DNA from: Hyphomicrobium album
GTDB taxonomy: Bacteria > Pseudomonadota > Alphaproteobacteria > Rhizobiales > Hyphomicrobiaceae
Assembly: GCF_009708035.1 (NCBI RefSeq)
Contig: NZ_WMBQ01000001.1
Coordinates: 1,240,001 to 1,304,000 of the forward strand
DNA: 64,000 bases
Direction: 5' to 3'
Shown here: piece by piece, positions 6,661-16,283 of the stretch
Layout: each line of letters begins with the position of its first letter
How positions within the stretch are numbered: the stretch's first letter is position 1
Translations under genes and position numbers: made by a program
Notes under the pieces: generated by a model
Told to the model about the DNA's origin: nothing
The model's input: only the letters and a program-made list of their open reading frames with translations
The model's database searches: none

Positions 6661-7938
6661 ATGGTGTCTAGGCAGGAGCTCTACGAGCTGGTGTGGTCCA
6701 GCCCTATGACAACAGTCGCTAAGCAGTTCGAGGTGTCCAGCAGCTATCTGGCCCGGGTCTGTGCCGCATTAAATGTGCCCCGGCCCGGGAGAGGCTATTG
6801 GGCCAAGCTGGTCGTTGATGCAGCGCCACCGCGCATTCCATTGCGGGAACCGCACCCTGGCGACCAACTCTCTTGGGAACCTGGCGGCGAGCTCAGTCCT
6901 GCTGCAAACCTACGACGCCCGCAGAAATACGAGGGAGATCGTCAATCACGATCACAGGTTCGCACCCATTGGTTGATCACCAGCGCGCGACAACACTTTG
7001 ACAATAGCCGCCCGATTGAAGACGGCGATTACCTGAAGCCCTACAAGAAGCTCCTGGTCGACATCACGTCATCTAAGGCGTGCCTCGAAAAAGCATTCGG
7101 CTTCGCCAGTACCCTATTCAACGCTCTTGAAGCGGCCGGACATCGCGTGATGGTGGCCTCAAATCAGGGCTTGTACCGGATCGAAATCAACGAACACGAG
7201 GCGCGGAGTAAGCAACAAAGGCACCGCTATCCGAGCATTTGGACGCCACGAGCACCAACCGTCGTCTACATTGAAGAAGTGGCCATCGGACTTGCCATCA
7301 TCGAGATGTCCGAAGACGTTCTCATGCGTTACGTTAATGGCAAATACGTTCGAGATGCTGACTACAAGTCCCCCAAAGCCTCGCGGCACTACGTCGACCG
7401 CACGTGGACCACTACGCAATCCCTACCGTCCGGCCGACTGCGCCTTGTTGCTTATTGCCCCTCCTGGAGGGTGTCCTGGACAACGGAATGGCAGGAGACG
7501 CCGAAATCCCCACTTGAGAGTTCGTTACGCGCCATCCTAAAGACCATCGGAGGATCGGCCGTCACCTTAGCGGAAAAGCTGGCGGAAGCGAAACGCGTGG
7601 CGGAGGCGGAGCGCCTTGAGCACTTAGCAGTAATCGAGAGACACGAAAGAGAAGAGGATCGACGTAAGATTGCGGAATCGATCAAAGACAGCCACCAACA
7701 CCTTGCGCAAATTATTCAGCAGTGGGCCAGCGTTAAGAGCGTCGAGCAATTCCTTCTGGGAGTTGAAGAGAGTGTTGCAAAGCTATCGGACGAGGAAAAG
7801 AAGGCCGCGTTCGAACGACTATCGCTCGCCCGACAGCTTCTCGGATCCGTCGACCCGATGCGCTTTTTCCTAAATTGGAAGACCCCCTCGGAGCGCTACC
7901 AATCGCGCTATGTCGGCAACGCCGATGACAAATGTTGA
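6661..7938 (+). CDS. 425-residue protein with N-terminal helix-turn-helix, function unknown
   Basis: The start ATG follows GGAGGAAG. The first 50 residues read like a DNA-binding HTH (E-L-Y-E-L-V-W-S-S-P-M-T-T-V-A-K-Q-F-E-V-S, then L-A-R-V-C), followed by P-R-P-G-R-G-Y-W-A-K. The middle is mixed alpha/beta with no motif I know. Residues about 300-360 form a charged coiled coil (A-E-A-K-R-V-A-E-A-E-R-L-E-H). Proteins with this N-terminus recur in genomic islands as uncharacterised genes. It is co-directional with the receiver protein. No catalytic motif is visible. Confidence 0.8.
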   Translation: MVSRQELYELVWSSPMTTVAKQFEVSSSYLARVCAALNVPRPGRGYWAKLVVDAAPPRIPLREPHPGDQLSWEPGGELSPAANLRRPQKYEGDRQSRSQVRTHWLITSARQHFDNSRPIEDGDYLKPYKKLLVDITSSKACLEKAFGFASTLFNALEAAGHRVMVASNQGLYRIEINEHEARSKQQRHRYPSIWTPRAPTVVYIEEVAIGLAIIEMSEDVLMRYVNGKYVRDADYKSPKASRHYVDRTWTTTQSLPSGRLRLVAYCPSWRVSWTTEWQETPKSPLESSLRAILKTIGGSAVTLAEKLAEAKRVAEAERLEHLAVIERHEREEDRRKIAESIKDSHQHLAQIIQQWASVKSVEQFLLGVEESVAKLSDEEKKAAFERLSLARQLLGSVDPMRFFLNWKTPSERYQSRYVGNADDKC

Positions 7939-7978
7939 CCGTCAATCGAGCGACCATTCGAATGAGCGGTCAAACCGC

Positions 7979-8587
7979 TTACCCTGCGATGACAACTGCT
8001 CGCCAGCGCTTCAAATATTGACCATTCACTCCAGCAAGAGCGCTAGGGTACGCGTCAAGAATCTCTAGAAAGGCCCTTACGCCACCTTCCCAATCAGCCA
8101 TCGGATTTCGAGGCAACACCTTCCAGCCGAGTGCTTCAAGGCTGTAGCGGCTGCGAACCTGGTTCCGAGCCATACTCGTCGTGATCCAGTTGTCCTCAGT
8201 CTCGGCTCCTCCCATCGAAACTGGATCGAGATGCTCGACGCTCGCAAAGTGCGTCCAGTATGCCTCATGAGCTTCATCAGATTTGCCGTGCGGATGGGCA
8301 GGAAACGTTTCGGGCCAAAGCGCTGAGAGTGCAGTGAGATAGCCGGAGAAAAATAGGAGGTCGCCGGTGTAGCGACAGCGGAAGCCATCAGCTTTGAAGA
8401 TCTTCAATTTCTGCCGATCGCTGATCGTCCGTCGAGTTCGGGTAGCTTTCAGATGGGGCCAGCGCCGGCGAACTAAGTCCTCACCCGCTTCGGAACCATT
8501 CAGAAGAACGCTTTGACCTGCCTCAAGCAACAATCGAGCCAGCGTGTCGTGGGTAGAGCAAGTCATCTTCGGCTTTGATCTCCCCAA
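7979..8587 (-). CDS. HNH endonuclease
   Basis: This 202-residue protein carries a beta-beta-alpha-metal HNH core. F-K-A-D-G-F-R-C-R-Y-T-G-D lies near residue 70, V-E-H-L-D-P-V-S-M-G-G near residue 117, and D-N-W-I-T-T-S-M-A-R-N-Q-V-R-S follows. These supply the first His, the Asn and the final His/Asn-type position. It has no methyltransferase partner next to it. In this island it is either a stand-alone defence nuclease or a relic of a mobile element. Confidence 0.85.
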   Translation of the reverse strand: MGRSKPKMTCSTHDTLARLLLEAGQSVLLNGSEAGEDLVRRRWPHLKATRTRRTISDRQKLKIFKADGFRCRYTGDLLFFSGYLTALSALWPETFPAHPHGKSDEAHEAYWTHFASVEHLDPVSMGGAETEDNWITTSMARNQVRSRYSLEALGWKVLPRNPMADWEGGVRAFLEILDAYPSALAGVNGQYLKRWRAVVIAG

Positions 8588-8603
8588 GTCGACTCATACG
8601 ACG

Positions 8604-8825
8604 CTATGCAATTCTGATCGTGACCGGCTCGTCACGCTCAGGAATGACGGCTTCGACTGCCAATGGTTTTACACTCGGGAGAGTCAGCCTCAGTTCGATC
8701 ACCCGCACTCCTTCGCCGTGACCAGAGCTTTCCACGAGACCATCAAGCGCTTCTTCGGCCCCCTCGTGGCTCGCAAAACATTCGTCGTCCGTGTTGTACG
8801 CGATCCAAACAGTAATGCCGCTCAT
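8604..8825 (-). CDS. small acidic protein, unknown
   Basis: A 73-residue protein starts 15 bp after the stop of the 8841-9464 gene, so the two are likely co-transcribed. It reads as an alternating beta-alpha-beta fold (I-T-V-W-I-A-Y-N-T, then E-G-A-E-E-A-L-D-G-L-V) with an acidic surface. It could be a partner or antitoxin-like subunit of its upstream neighbour. That idea rests only on size, charge and spacing. Confidence 0.6.
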   Translation of the reverse strand: MSGITVWIAYNTDDECFASHEGAEEALDGLVESSGHGEGVRVIELRLTLPSVKPLAVEAVIPERDEPVTIRIA

Positions 8826-8840
8826 GCGTGCACCCCTATC

Positions 8841-9464
8841 TCAGGTTTTGGCGGCGCCGGGCCGTTGGCCGTCGCCGAAGGTAATCTCGACGCCGACGTC
8901 GATAAGTCCCAGAACCCCGGTTCCAACTTTTCCCGACATCTTCCATTGCGTTGGCGTCAGAAGATTTGCCAGCATGGACCAAAGCTGAGCGGAGAGGCTT
9001 TTCAGCCAGCCCATGATGCTCCCGATCCAACTCAGAGCCTGCGCCGCCGCGGCCTGAGCAGCGGCGGTGAGCGAGCGCATCCGCTGCACCTTGACCTTGA
9101 TGAGACTGCGCAAACGTCTGAGGACAGAGCGTGCACCTTCGACGTTAGGCAACGCCGCGCTGATAGAGATGCGCAACATAAAGGGACTTCTATCGTGGGC
9201 CGGGTCCTCCCAGAATGACTCTCCCTCGTCCGCATTGATGGATTCAACCTGCGCCAGGGCGGCAGAGAGGTACGCCGTCACATCGCTCTCGATGGCTTCA
9301 AGGTCAGCTTGCGGATAATCGAGCATGGCCATCACCATCGGCATGGAGAGGTCTCCGTCGTCGCGCAGGCGATCACCTTGCGGCCGACTCAGCACGTCGG
9401 TTAGTTCGCGCAACAGCGCCTTAATGTCCTGGGTGAGGGTGCGGGCAGCGTGAAAAGGCGTCAT
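8841..9464 (-). CDS. hypothetical protein with amphipathic C-terminal half
   Basis: The protein has 207 residues. The N-terminal half is acidic and helical. From about residue 115 a basic stretch (V-L-R-R-L-R-S-L-I-K-V-K-V-Q-R-M-R) leads into an Ala/Trp/Leu-rich amphipathic region (A-L-S-W-I-G-S-I-M-G-W-L-K-S-L) and a glycine-rich tail. That layout suggests membrane contact, not a soluble enzyme. It is followed after 15 bp by the small acidic gene. No family recognised. Confidence 0.6.
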   Translation of the reverse strand: MTPFHAARTLTQDIKALLRELTDVLSRPQGDRLRDDGDLSMPMVMAMLDYPQADLEAIESDVTAYLSAALAQVESINADEGESFWEDPAHDRSPFMLRISISAALPNVEGARSVLRRLRSLIKVKVQRMRSLTAAAQAAAAQALSWIGSIMGWLKSLSAQLWSMLANLLTPTQWKMSGKVGTGVLGLIDVGVEITFGDGQRPGAAKT

Positions 9465-9605
9465 GATCGACCTGTAGGCTAAACCGACCTGAACTTCTCT
9501 GTCGGATGTAGCAAGGCCTGCGGCGCTTCGCGACGCGCCGGCGGCATTCTCTTGTTAGCATCGAGAAATCTGCGACGCGCTAGCGTAGCTGGTTTGGCCC
9601 GGCAT

Positions 9606-10625
9606 CTATTCGCCTTCCGCGGCCGATGTCTCGGGAATGTAGACTCTTCGCAAAGGAAGTAAGCCCTTATGGCGCGTGTCGAACTTCTCATAGTTTTCAA
9701 AAATGAGCTGAACGATCTCTTCGCCATCTATGACACGGAGATTGCTCTTGCTCCTTTCAAATCGCAGAGCTTCCGCTGAAAAGTCTCCGAGCGTAACGAA
9801 TAGGCCGTACTCGCCGGGGGCAAGTTTGCCAAAGAGCGCTGAGACGTCACGGTCCGAGACTGAGCCGTCACCGCTCTTGACCTGAACCTTAATGATAGGC
9901 GGTTCAATGCCGAGGTGGTCTTTGTGGGCGATGATGTCGACGCTGGGCTCATTCGTCCGGGCAAGCCGCGCGTGGTATCCCATGCATTCGAGTAGGTGCG
10001 CCACGAATCCTTCGAACGCGGTTCCCTTGAGGTCACGGGCGAGCTGCTTGAGGACGAAGTCCTTCGTCGTCTCTTCGATATCTTCTGCAACCCGCGCCAC
10101 GGTCAAGTCGTCAGCGGCGGAGACTACGGTCTCCGGTGCCTTGCCATCAACGAGCGCCCGGAATTCATCCGCAAAGTTTCGCACCTGGAACAAGCTGAGC
10201 GCAGAGCCAATCTCGTATAGGGCACCCTGGCTAAAATGCGTGCGCGGTGCCGACTTCAGCCACGTTACCTTGCGCCGGTTCGGATACCCGGCCGGCGCCC
10301 CAGTGTCATATTCATATTCGCCCTCAACGCGGCCGATATGAACTTGTCTGCTTTGCTTGGCAGGATAGATGACGAGGTCGCCTACCTTCATCTCGTGGAC
10401 AAAACGGAATGGCTGCCCGGCCGCCTGCGGTACGGCCCCGGGCTTGATGTCGGCATAAGTTGAAATGACCTTCGCCTTGAAGGCTTCTCTGTTTGCTCCG
10501 ATCGCCGAAAGATTGCCCAGGTCGGCCCAACCGATGGCGACACAGTTGCCGCGAAGAAAGAGCTCATCGGCGTCGCCGGTTCTGCCAGCGTGTATCCCCC
10601 AAAACACAGGATCGAGCCTAGACAT
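9606..10625 (-). CDS. Mrr-type restriction endonuclease with N-terminal EVE/PUA-like domain
   Basis: This 339-residue protein starts at the ATG at 10625 (M-S-R-L-D-P-V-F-W-G). The first 110 residues resemble the EVE/PUA-like domain that often recognises modified bases (C-V-A-I-G-W-A-D-L-G, V-G-D-L-V-I-Y-P-A). The C-terminal half is an Mrr catalytic domain: G-T-A-F-E-G-F-V-A-H-L-L-E with its Glu, then S-V-D-I-I-A (Asp near 230) and V-Q-V-K-S-G near 247. Such enzymes cut modified foreign DNA. It begins 32 bp after the Type ISP gene and is probably in its operon. Confidence 0.8.
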   Translation of the reverse strand: MSRLDPVFWGIHAGRTGDADELFLRGNCVAIGWADLGNLSAIGANREAFKAKVISTYADIKPGAVPQAAGQPFRFVHEMKVGDLVIYPAKQSRQVHIGRVEGEYEYDTGAPAGYPNRRKVTWLKSAPRTHFSQGALYEIGSALSLFQVRNFADEFRALVDGKAPETVVSAADDLTVARVAEDIEETTKDFVLKQLARDLKGTAFEGFVAHLLECMGYHARLARTNEPSVDIIAHKDHLGIEPPIIKVQVKSGDGSVSDRDVSALFGKLAPGEYGLFVTLGDFSAEALRFERSKSNLRVIDGEEIVQLIFENYEKFDTRHKGLLPLRRVYIPETSAAEGE

Positions 10626-10657
10626 GTCCGGCCTCTCAATTGTTGCGCTCAGCCGCG

Positions 10658-13600
10658 CTAGGTTGTCTGTGCTGCCGTTGCTTCCAATATCTCGAGCTTG
10701 GGTAGAGACCGGACAAGTTTCATGGTCTCCAAGCTGACGGTGATGACGCGCAAGAACAGCTCTAGAGGATATTTCGGGTTCTTCATGGTCTCGACGGCCC
10801 AATCGTTGGCGTCGTTCACGATGCCGCTATCCGCATCTGTCTTTACACCCTGGCGCTCCACCACCCAGTCCAGTGCGGGCTTGCCGTTCACGATGTAATC
10901 GTAGGCATCCAGCGGAATCTCGGTGACGGTGATCTTGTCGTTGTAGTGAAGCGTGGTGCGGTCCTTGTCCTTGCCGTAGCGCATTTTCACGACGCTATAA
11001 TCACCCGGCTTGCCGCCGCCGGCGACTTTGGCGGCGGCATAGATGGGCACGTTCTCATAGTTGATGTGAAGCTCAGCGAGCACGCGGCCGGCCTTGCTGA
11101 ATGCCCAGAAATCCGCAGCCATCTTCACGCGCGGGATTCGAGGCAGCTCCTTGCCAAGGTTGTCAGCGAAGCGCTCGCGGTAGTCTTCCGAATGCAGGAG
11201 GCCATAGACGTAATAGAACAAGTCCTCCTTGCTGATCTTATCGCGGGGATAGGCTTCCGCGAAGTGCGCCAGCCCCTCGTCCGTGATGGCGTCGCGGCGC
11301 GAGGGGGTTTTGGCTTTCTCTTCCCCCTCAGCCGCGGCAAACAGGTTGCCCTCCGCATCTGTGCCATCGCCTTCGGCCGCATCGTACAGGTAGAGGGGAA
11401 AATATTGCGAGCCCACCATATCGACCGCGTGAAGGCTAGGGACCCTGTTGGTGATCAAAACTGAGTAAGCACTGCGAGACTCAGAGGCAGATACGCCAAT
11501 GACAATGTTCTCAGCCTTTGCGTCAGGGAAAAAATAGGGCATCTGATACACCATCTCATTGAGACGGCGATTGAAGTACATCCATTGCTTGGTGAACGGA
11601 CGATACAGCCCGACGACGAGAGCTGATGCGTCAAATTCAAGGGCCTTGTCCTTCACGAGGTCCTGCTTTAGGGCGCGGGTCCAAGCTATCTTGGTTGGAT
11701 CGGCATCCACAAAATCGTCAACGATCTTGCGGCGTGCGGCGACATCTGGATAGGAGCGGACGAAGCGGCGCCGCTCGCCCGAAAACGCATCGATCAAACC
11801 CGAAATGTTCTCCTTGAGTTTAGATTTCGATCCGTTTAGGCACCAGGCATCGCGGTTCGTGACCACACCGAGCGAGAAGTTCTCAAATACCTTAGGCCCT
11901 TCACCCTTCTTGTTACCGGCGACGATGTGTGCCGAAAAACTATCGTCGCGCTGCTTGATCCAGTCGCCATGTCTATCTGGAGTGATTGTCTTCCAGAATT
12001 CCAGTGGCACTTGACTTAAGCTACGGCGCTCGTTGAGCAAATTGAGCTTCTGTTCGCGGCTGAGGTAGTCATCGACCTCGGCGAAGAAAATTTGGCCCTT
12101 CTTCAGGGCGAGAGGATTCTTGACAAGTATAGTGATGCAGATGCTGGCCGCACTTGCGAGACCAAAGATCTGTCCACCTTCGCGCTTTGCTCTCTCACCA
12201 GAAGTCTTTTGCCCTCTTAGGCCCTTAAGGTGAAACACGAAAATATTTGCGAACTCGTCTGCCAAACATTTTCTTAGTCCATCGGATGTCCTGGAATCCA
12301 AGAATCCTGCGTTCGTTACGAAACCTATCACTCCGCTGTTTCCGATGCGGTCACTGGCCCATCTAATGGCTCGTACGTAGCTGTCATAGAGGCCCTTGGA
12401 GAGAACAGCGCTCGATCTTGCGGCGTAGGTCGCAGCGATGCGTTCGTCGAGGTGCGCGTACTCGATGTTTTCGTTGTTGTCGTTCTCACTGCGTTGGCCA
12501 ACCGAATATGGCGGGTTGCTGATGATGACGCGGATGTCGAGCTTCTTCTGCAGCCTGCGGCGCTTGCTGTTGTCGACAAGAATGGCGTCGATCAAATCCT
12601 CCTTCTCGTACATCTGGAACGTGTCCGTGAGACAGATGCCTTCAAACGGCTTGTACACTCCGCCGACGATGTCGTGATAGGCAGCCTCGATGTTGATGGC
12701 GGCGATGTAGTAGGCCAGGAGAACGATCTCGTTGGCGTGCAGCTCGTTCGCGTACTTCTTCTTGATCTCGGCGGGACTCATCAGGCCCGATTGCAGCAGG
12801 CGCGTGATGAAGGTGCCGGTTCCCGTGAAGGGATCTATGATGTGAACGCCTTCGCTCCCCAGCGTCTGTCCGAATTCGGATTTAAGCACGTCGTTGACGC
12901 TGTGGACGATGAAGTCGACGACTTCGACCGGCGTGTACACGATGCCCAGTCGCTCGGTCATCTTCGGGAAGGCATTGCGGAAGAACTTGTCGTAAAGCTC
13001 AATGACGATCCGCTGCTTGCCTTGAGCGTTCTCGATGCCTGACGCTCGCATCTTCACGCTGTCGTAGAAGCGCTGGAGCGTGTCGGCTTCCTTGTCGAGG
13101 TGATGTTCATGCAAGAGGTCCAGCACGCTCTGCATGGCCTGCGACATGGGATTGTGGCTGGCGAAGCTGTAATCGCTGAACAGGGCCTCGAAGACGGGCT
13201 TGGTGATCAGGTGCTGAGCGAGCATTTCGACGATGTCGTCGTCACCGATGCTGGGGTTCAGGTCGTCGCGCAGCTCCTCGGCGAATTTGTCGAAGGCAGC
13301 CCGCTCAGCCTTGTTCTTCGGATTCTCAATAATGCCCTGGATGCGGTCGATGTGGGTTTGGGCGATCTTGGCGATGTCGGCGGCCCACTCTTCCCAGTGG
13401 AGCCGGTTCCCGCACTTCTGGACGACCTTGGCGTAGATGGCACGTTCCACCTCGCCGATTTCAAACTGCAGCTTGCCCTGTGCGTCTAACCCTACCTTCT
13501 TCGGCGCGGGGGTTCCGATGCCGAAGGTATTTTTACCGGCTGCGCCGGCGCTTCCCGACTTGCTCTGCTTGCGCTGAATCTTGTCGGTAACCGCGATGAC

Positions 13601-15595
13601 CTCCATTTTGCTGGTGTCCTTGCCGATCAAGTCGAGCTTGTTGATCATCGCGTCGAAGCGGTCGTCATGAGACCGCAGGGCCTGGAGAACCTGCCAGACG
13701 ACGCGGTACACTTGGTTGTTGCTCAGTGCTTCATGCGGCTCCATCCCTGCAGGGATGACGACCGGTAGGACAACATAGCCGCGTGTCTTGCCCGGCGCAT
13801 TCCGCATGACTCGGCCGACCGATTGCACCACGTCGACCTGCGAATTGCGCGGTGTCAGGAACACCACGGCATCAAGCGCGGGAACGTCAACGCCTTCGGA
13901 CAGGCACCGAACGTTGCTTAGGATTCGGCAGGTGTCTTCGCCGGGATCAGCCTTCAGCCAGGCGAGCTTCGTTTCCTTCTCGCTGGCATTCATGCTGCCA
14001 TCTACATGCGCGGCTTCGCATTTGAGGCGCATGCTGGGCTCAATCTCGACACCAGCCTCCAGCTCAGCTTTTTGATAGGCTTCCACAACCGATTGGAACA
14101 TCCCAGCAATGTTCTTGGAGCTGACCTTGTGGGTCTTTGCCCCCTTCTGTACCTCGATCACTTGGCAGAATGCGACGGCGCGGCGCATGGCGGCGGTGTC
14201 GCCTTCCAGGGGTGTCAGGTTCTGCTTGGAAAGGGCCTTCCAGCAGCCGATGATCTTGGCGGCGTCGTCAACCTTGATCTGGTTGTTGCCGTCCCTCAGC
14301 AGTTCCTGCAGCCGGCGGCTGACATGCTCTTCCTGAACCGCCAGCACGATCACTTTATAATCGACCAGCAGGCCGCGCTGCACCGCGTCGGAGAACGTCA
14401 GGACGTGAAGCTCTCTGCCGAAGAGAGATTCATCGTCCATCGAGCATAGCGCGACATTGTCTTTTTCGGCTGTCGCCTTGGCCGCGTCGCCATAGATGCG
14501 CGGCGTGGCCGTCATATAGATGCGCTTGTTGCCACGAATAGTCTTTTCATCGTGGACCATGATGAAGGCGCTTTCGTCCTCATCCTCGAAAGTTGCGCCC
14601 GTGGTGCGATGCGCCTCGTCGCAGATGATCAGATCGAAATCGGCAAGCTTGTGCTTCTTCTGCGCCTCACTGATCGTCGCAATTGAATGGTAGGTACTGA
14701 AGACGACGGACATGCTTTCGTCGTCGTGTCGGGAGGTCATCTCCTTGGCGAAGTTCTTGGCATTGGTCGTGGCGGGATACCGCAACTCGTGCACGAAGGT
14801 TTCAACGGTGTCGTCGTTCTTGTTCCGCTTCTTGCCGATGTCGGCGTCGGAGCAGACCGCGAAGCAGTGCAGCGGGACGGCCCCTTCTTGCGACCATTCG
14901 GTCAAAGTCTGCGAAAGAAGGTTGAGGCTGGGCACCAGGAACAGAACCCGGCCACCGGCCCCCGCAATCTTCTCCGCAATCTTCAGGCTGGTGAAGGTTT
15001 TGCCCGTACCGCATGCCATGATCAGCTTGCCGCGGTCCACGGAGGCTAATCCGTCTACGACAGCTTTCAGTGCCTTGGTCTGGTGCTCGCGCAGCTCCTT
15101 CTTGGATTTCAGGACCGGCTTGGATTTTGGCGCGTATTTCGACCAATCAATCCGGCTTTCCTCAAGCGCAGTAAGATCGATCTTGTGCACTGGCGGCTGC
15201 TGACCTGTAAGCGCCGCTTCCGCATGATCGCTCCAATGATCAGTCGTGCTTACGATGACGCGTTGAGTGAAGGGCTTCTTGCCGGAGGCAGTGAAGAAGC
15301 TATCGATGTCCGCCTTCTGCAGGCGGTATTCGGGGTCGAAGAGCTTGCACTGAATGGCATGGTACTCGCCGGTGCCGTGCGTCTGGGCGACAAGATCGAT
15401 GCCGGCGTCGCGCCCGTCGTGGCCTTGCGCGTGCGCCCAATCGGCATAGGGCCAAACCACGTCATAGAGATCCCGGTAACGGGGCTCATTCCGCAGGTAG
15501 CAGGTGATCAGCTCCTCGAAATACATTCCCTTCTCGCGCTCGGACTTGGCCGAAGCACGGAAATTCTCAAGGAGTGCGCCCAGCGCGCTTTCCAT
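10658..15595 (-). CDS. Type ISP single-polypeptide restriction-modification enzyme
   Basis: One 1645-residue chain has the LlaBIII-like order. An Mrr-like nuclease comes first (Glu near 28, A-G-I-D-L with Asp67, I-Q-C-K with Lys84). A superfamily 2 translocase follows: A-C-G-T-G-K-T at 194-200, D-E-A-H, T-A-T-P-R and Q-S-V-G-R-V-M-R. After a helical coupler comes an N6-adenine methyltransferase (D-P-F-T-G-T-G-T-F near 923, N-P-P-Y near 1027), then a target-recognition domain. All key motifs look intact, so it should methylate and cut. I chose the ATG at 15595 (M-E-S-A-L-G), which drops 29 unlikely residues. Type ISP enzymes cut between head-to-head sites after translocation. Confidence 0.9.
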   Translation of the reverse strand: MESALGALLENFRASAKSEREKGMYFEELITCYLRNEPRYRDLYDVVWPYADWAHAQGHDGRDAGIDLVAQTHGTGEYHAIQCKLFDPEYRLQKADIDSFFTASGKKPFTQRVIVSTTDHWSDHAEAALTGQQPPVHKIDLTALEESRIDWSKYAPKSKPVLKSKKELREHQTKALKAVVDGLASVDRGKLIMACGTGKTFTSLKIAEKIAGAGGRVLFLVPSLNLLSQTLTEWSQEGAVPLHCFAVCSDADIGKKRNKNDDTVETFVHELRYPATTNAKNFAKEMTSRHDDESMSVVFSTYHSIATISEAQKKHKLADFDLIICDEAHRTTGATFEDEDESAFIMVHDEKTIRGNKRIYMTATPRIYGDAAKATAEKDNVALCSMDDESLFGRELHVLTFSDAVQRGLLVDYKVIVLAVQEEHVSRRLQELLRDGNNQIKVDDAAKIIGCWKALSKQNLTPLEGDTAAMRRAVAFCQVIEVQKGAKTHKVSSKNIAGMFQSVVEAYQKAELEAGVEIEPSMRLKCEAAHVDGSMNASEKETKLAWLKADPGEDTCRILSNVRCLSEGVDVPALDAVVFLTPRNSQVDVVQSVGRVMRNAPGKTRGYVVLPVVIPAGMEPHEALSNNQVYRVVWQVLQALRSHDDRFDAMINKLDLIGKDTSKMEVIAVTDKIQRKQSKSGSAGAAGKNTFGIGTPAPKKVGLDAQGKLQFEIGEVERAIYAKVVQKCGNRLHWEEWAADIAKIAQTHIDRIQGIIENPKNKAERAAFDKFAEELRDDLNPSIGDDDIVEMLAQHLITKPVFEALFSDYSFASHNPMSQAMQSVLDLLHEHHLDKEADTLQRFYDSVKMRASGIENAQGKQRIVIELYDKFFRNAFPKMTERLGIVYTPVEVVDFIVHSVNDVLKSEFGQTLGSEGVHIIDPFTGTGTFITRLLQSGLMSPAEIKKKYANELHANEIVLLAYYIAAINIEAAYHDIVGGVYKPFEGICLTDTFQMYEKEDLIDAILVDNSKRRRLQKKLDIRVIISNPPYSVGQRSENDNNENIEYAHLDERIAATYAARSSAVLSKGLYDSYVRAIRWASDRIGNSGVIGFVTNAGFLDSRTSDGLRKCLADEFANIFVFHLKGLRGQKTSGERAKREGGQIFGLASAASICITILVKNPLALKKGQIFFAEVDDYLSREQKLNLLNERRSLSQVPLEFWKTITPDRHGDWIKQRDDSFSAHIVAGNKKGEGPKVFENFSLGVVTNRDAWCLNGSKSKLKENISGLIDAFSGERRRFVRSYPDVAARRKIVDDFVDADPTKIAWTRALKQDLVKDKALEFDASALVVGLYRPFTKQWMYFNRRLNEMVYQMPYFFPDAKAENIVIGVSASESRSAYSVLITNRVPSLHAVDMVGSQYFPLYLYDAAEGDGTDAEGNLFAAAEGEEKAKTPSRRDAITDEGLAHFAEAYPRDKISKEDLFYYVYGLLHSEDYRERFADNLGKELPRIPRVKMAADFWAFSKAGRVLAELHINYENVPIYAAAKVAGGGKPGDYSVVKMRYGKDKDRTTLHYNDKITVTEIPLDAYDYIVNGKPALDWVVERQGVKTDADSGIVNDANDWAVETMKNPKYPLELFLRVITVSLETMKLVRSLPKLEILEATAAQTT

Positions 15596-15797
15596 GGCAT
15601 CCCCCCGTTGCCGCCGGCAACCTAACGATCGGAATAGGCCTCTCGCTATGACCACCCGCTGTAGTCGAGCTCGGTTCAGCACGCAAGATCAACGCCGCCG
15701 ACGCGATTCCCGGACGCCCGCTGCGAGGGGATGTCGCGCACCGCGGCGTAGATCAATCGTTACGACTGTCAGGGCGTGACGAGAAGGAAATTTAGCA

Positions 15798-15833
15798 GGG
15801 GAGACGGTCCAGGCTTGGACCGCCCCTCTTTTT
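15798..15833 (+). terminator. plus-strand intrinsic terminator without an obvious gene
   Basis: AGGGG and CGGTCCA pair with TGGACCG and CCCCT around a GGCT loop (three unpaired bases on the left arm), followed by TCTTTTT. The T-tract is on the plus strand, but the genes on both sides are on the minus strand. It may end an unannotated short or antisense transcript. Confidence 0.7.
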
Positions 15834-15835
15834 GA

Positions 15836-16135
15836 CTACGCCGTTGCCATTTCCCGGACCAGGACGTGGGCGCGTTGGACCGTGCTCTTGCTTGTGTTGA
15901 ACCGGCGGGCGATGGCGCGCTGTGAACCGGTAGCGCGGCCCTCCAGCAGAGCTGCTGCGATAACCGCCGGTAGGCCTCTCGGCCCGTCCTTGACCACCCC
16001 AGCAGCTTGGACCACCGGTGGACCGGCCGCCGGCGGCATGGGTGGATCCGTAAATATGTTATCTAGCCAGCATTCCCAACGCGCCCGTAGGCGGCTGATA
16101 AGTCGGTCCAACGGACCGGGCACGTGACTAATCAT
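15836..16135 (-). CDS. small helix-turn-helix protein
   Basis: I placed the start at the ATG at 16135 after a G-rich stretch, giving 99 residues; a longer frame to 16237 is possible. The N-terminus (P-L-D-R-L-I-S-R-L-R-A-R-W-E) is basic. A Pro/Ala linker follows, then a C-terminal HTH: S-Q-R-A-I-A-R-R-F-N-T-S-K-S-T-V-Q-R. It is probably a phage- or element-encoded DNA-binding protein. Its target is unknown. Confidence 0.6.
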   Translation of the reverse strand: MISHVPGPLDRLISRLRARWECWLDNIFTDPPMPPAAGPPVVQAAGVVKDGPRGLPAVIAAALLEGRATGSQRAIARRFNTSKSTVQRAHVLVREMATA

Positions 16136-16283
16136 GGGCCGCCCCCGTTGAGAGATGGGAAGAGGCTGGACCAGGTAAGCACCTGAAATAGTTGCGTCGG
16201 AAACTTTTGGCTCCGCGCTTGCCGCGATGCCGTGCAAAATTACTCATCGGGATCGATCTCCTTGGAAGAGGATGTCGGTTCAA

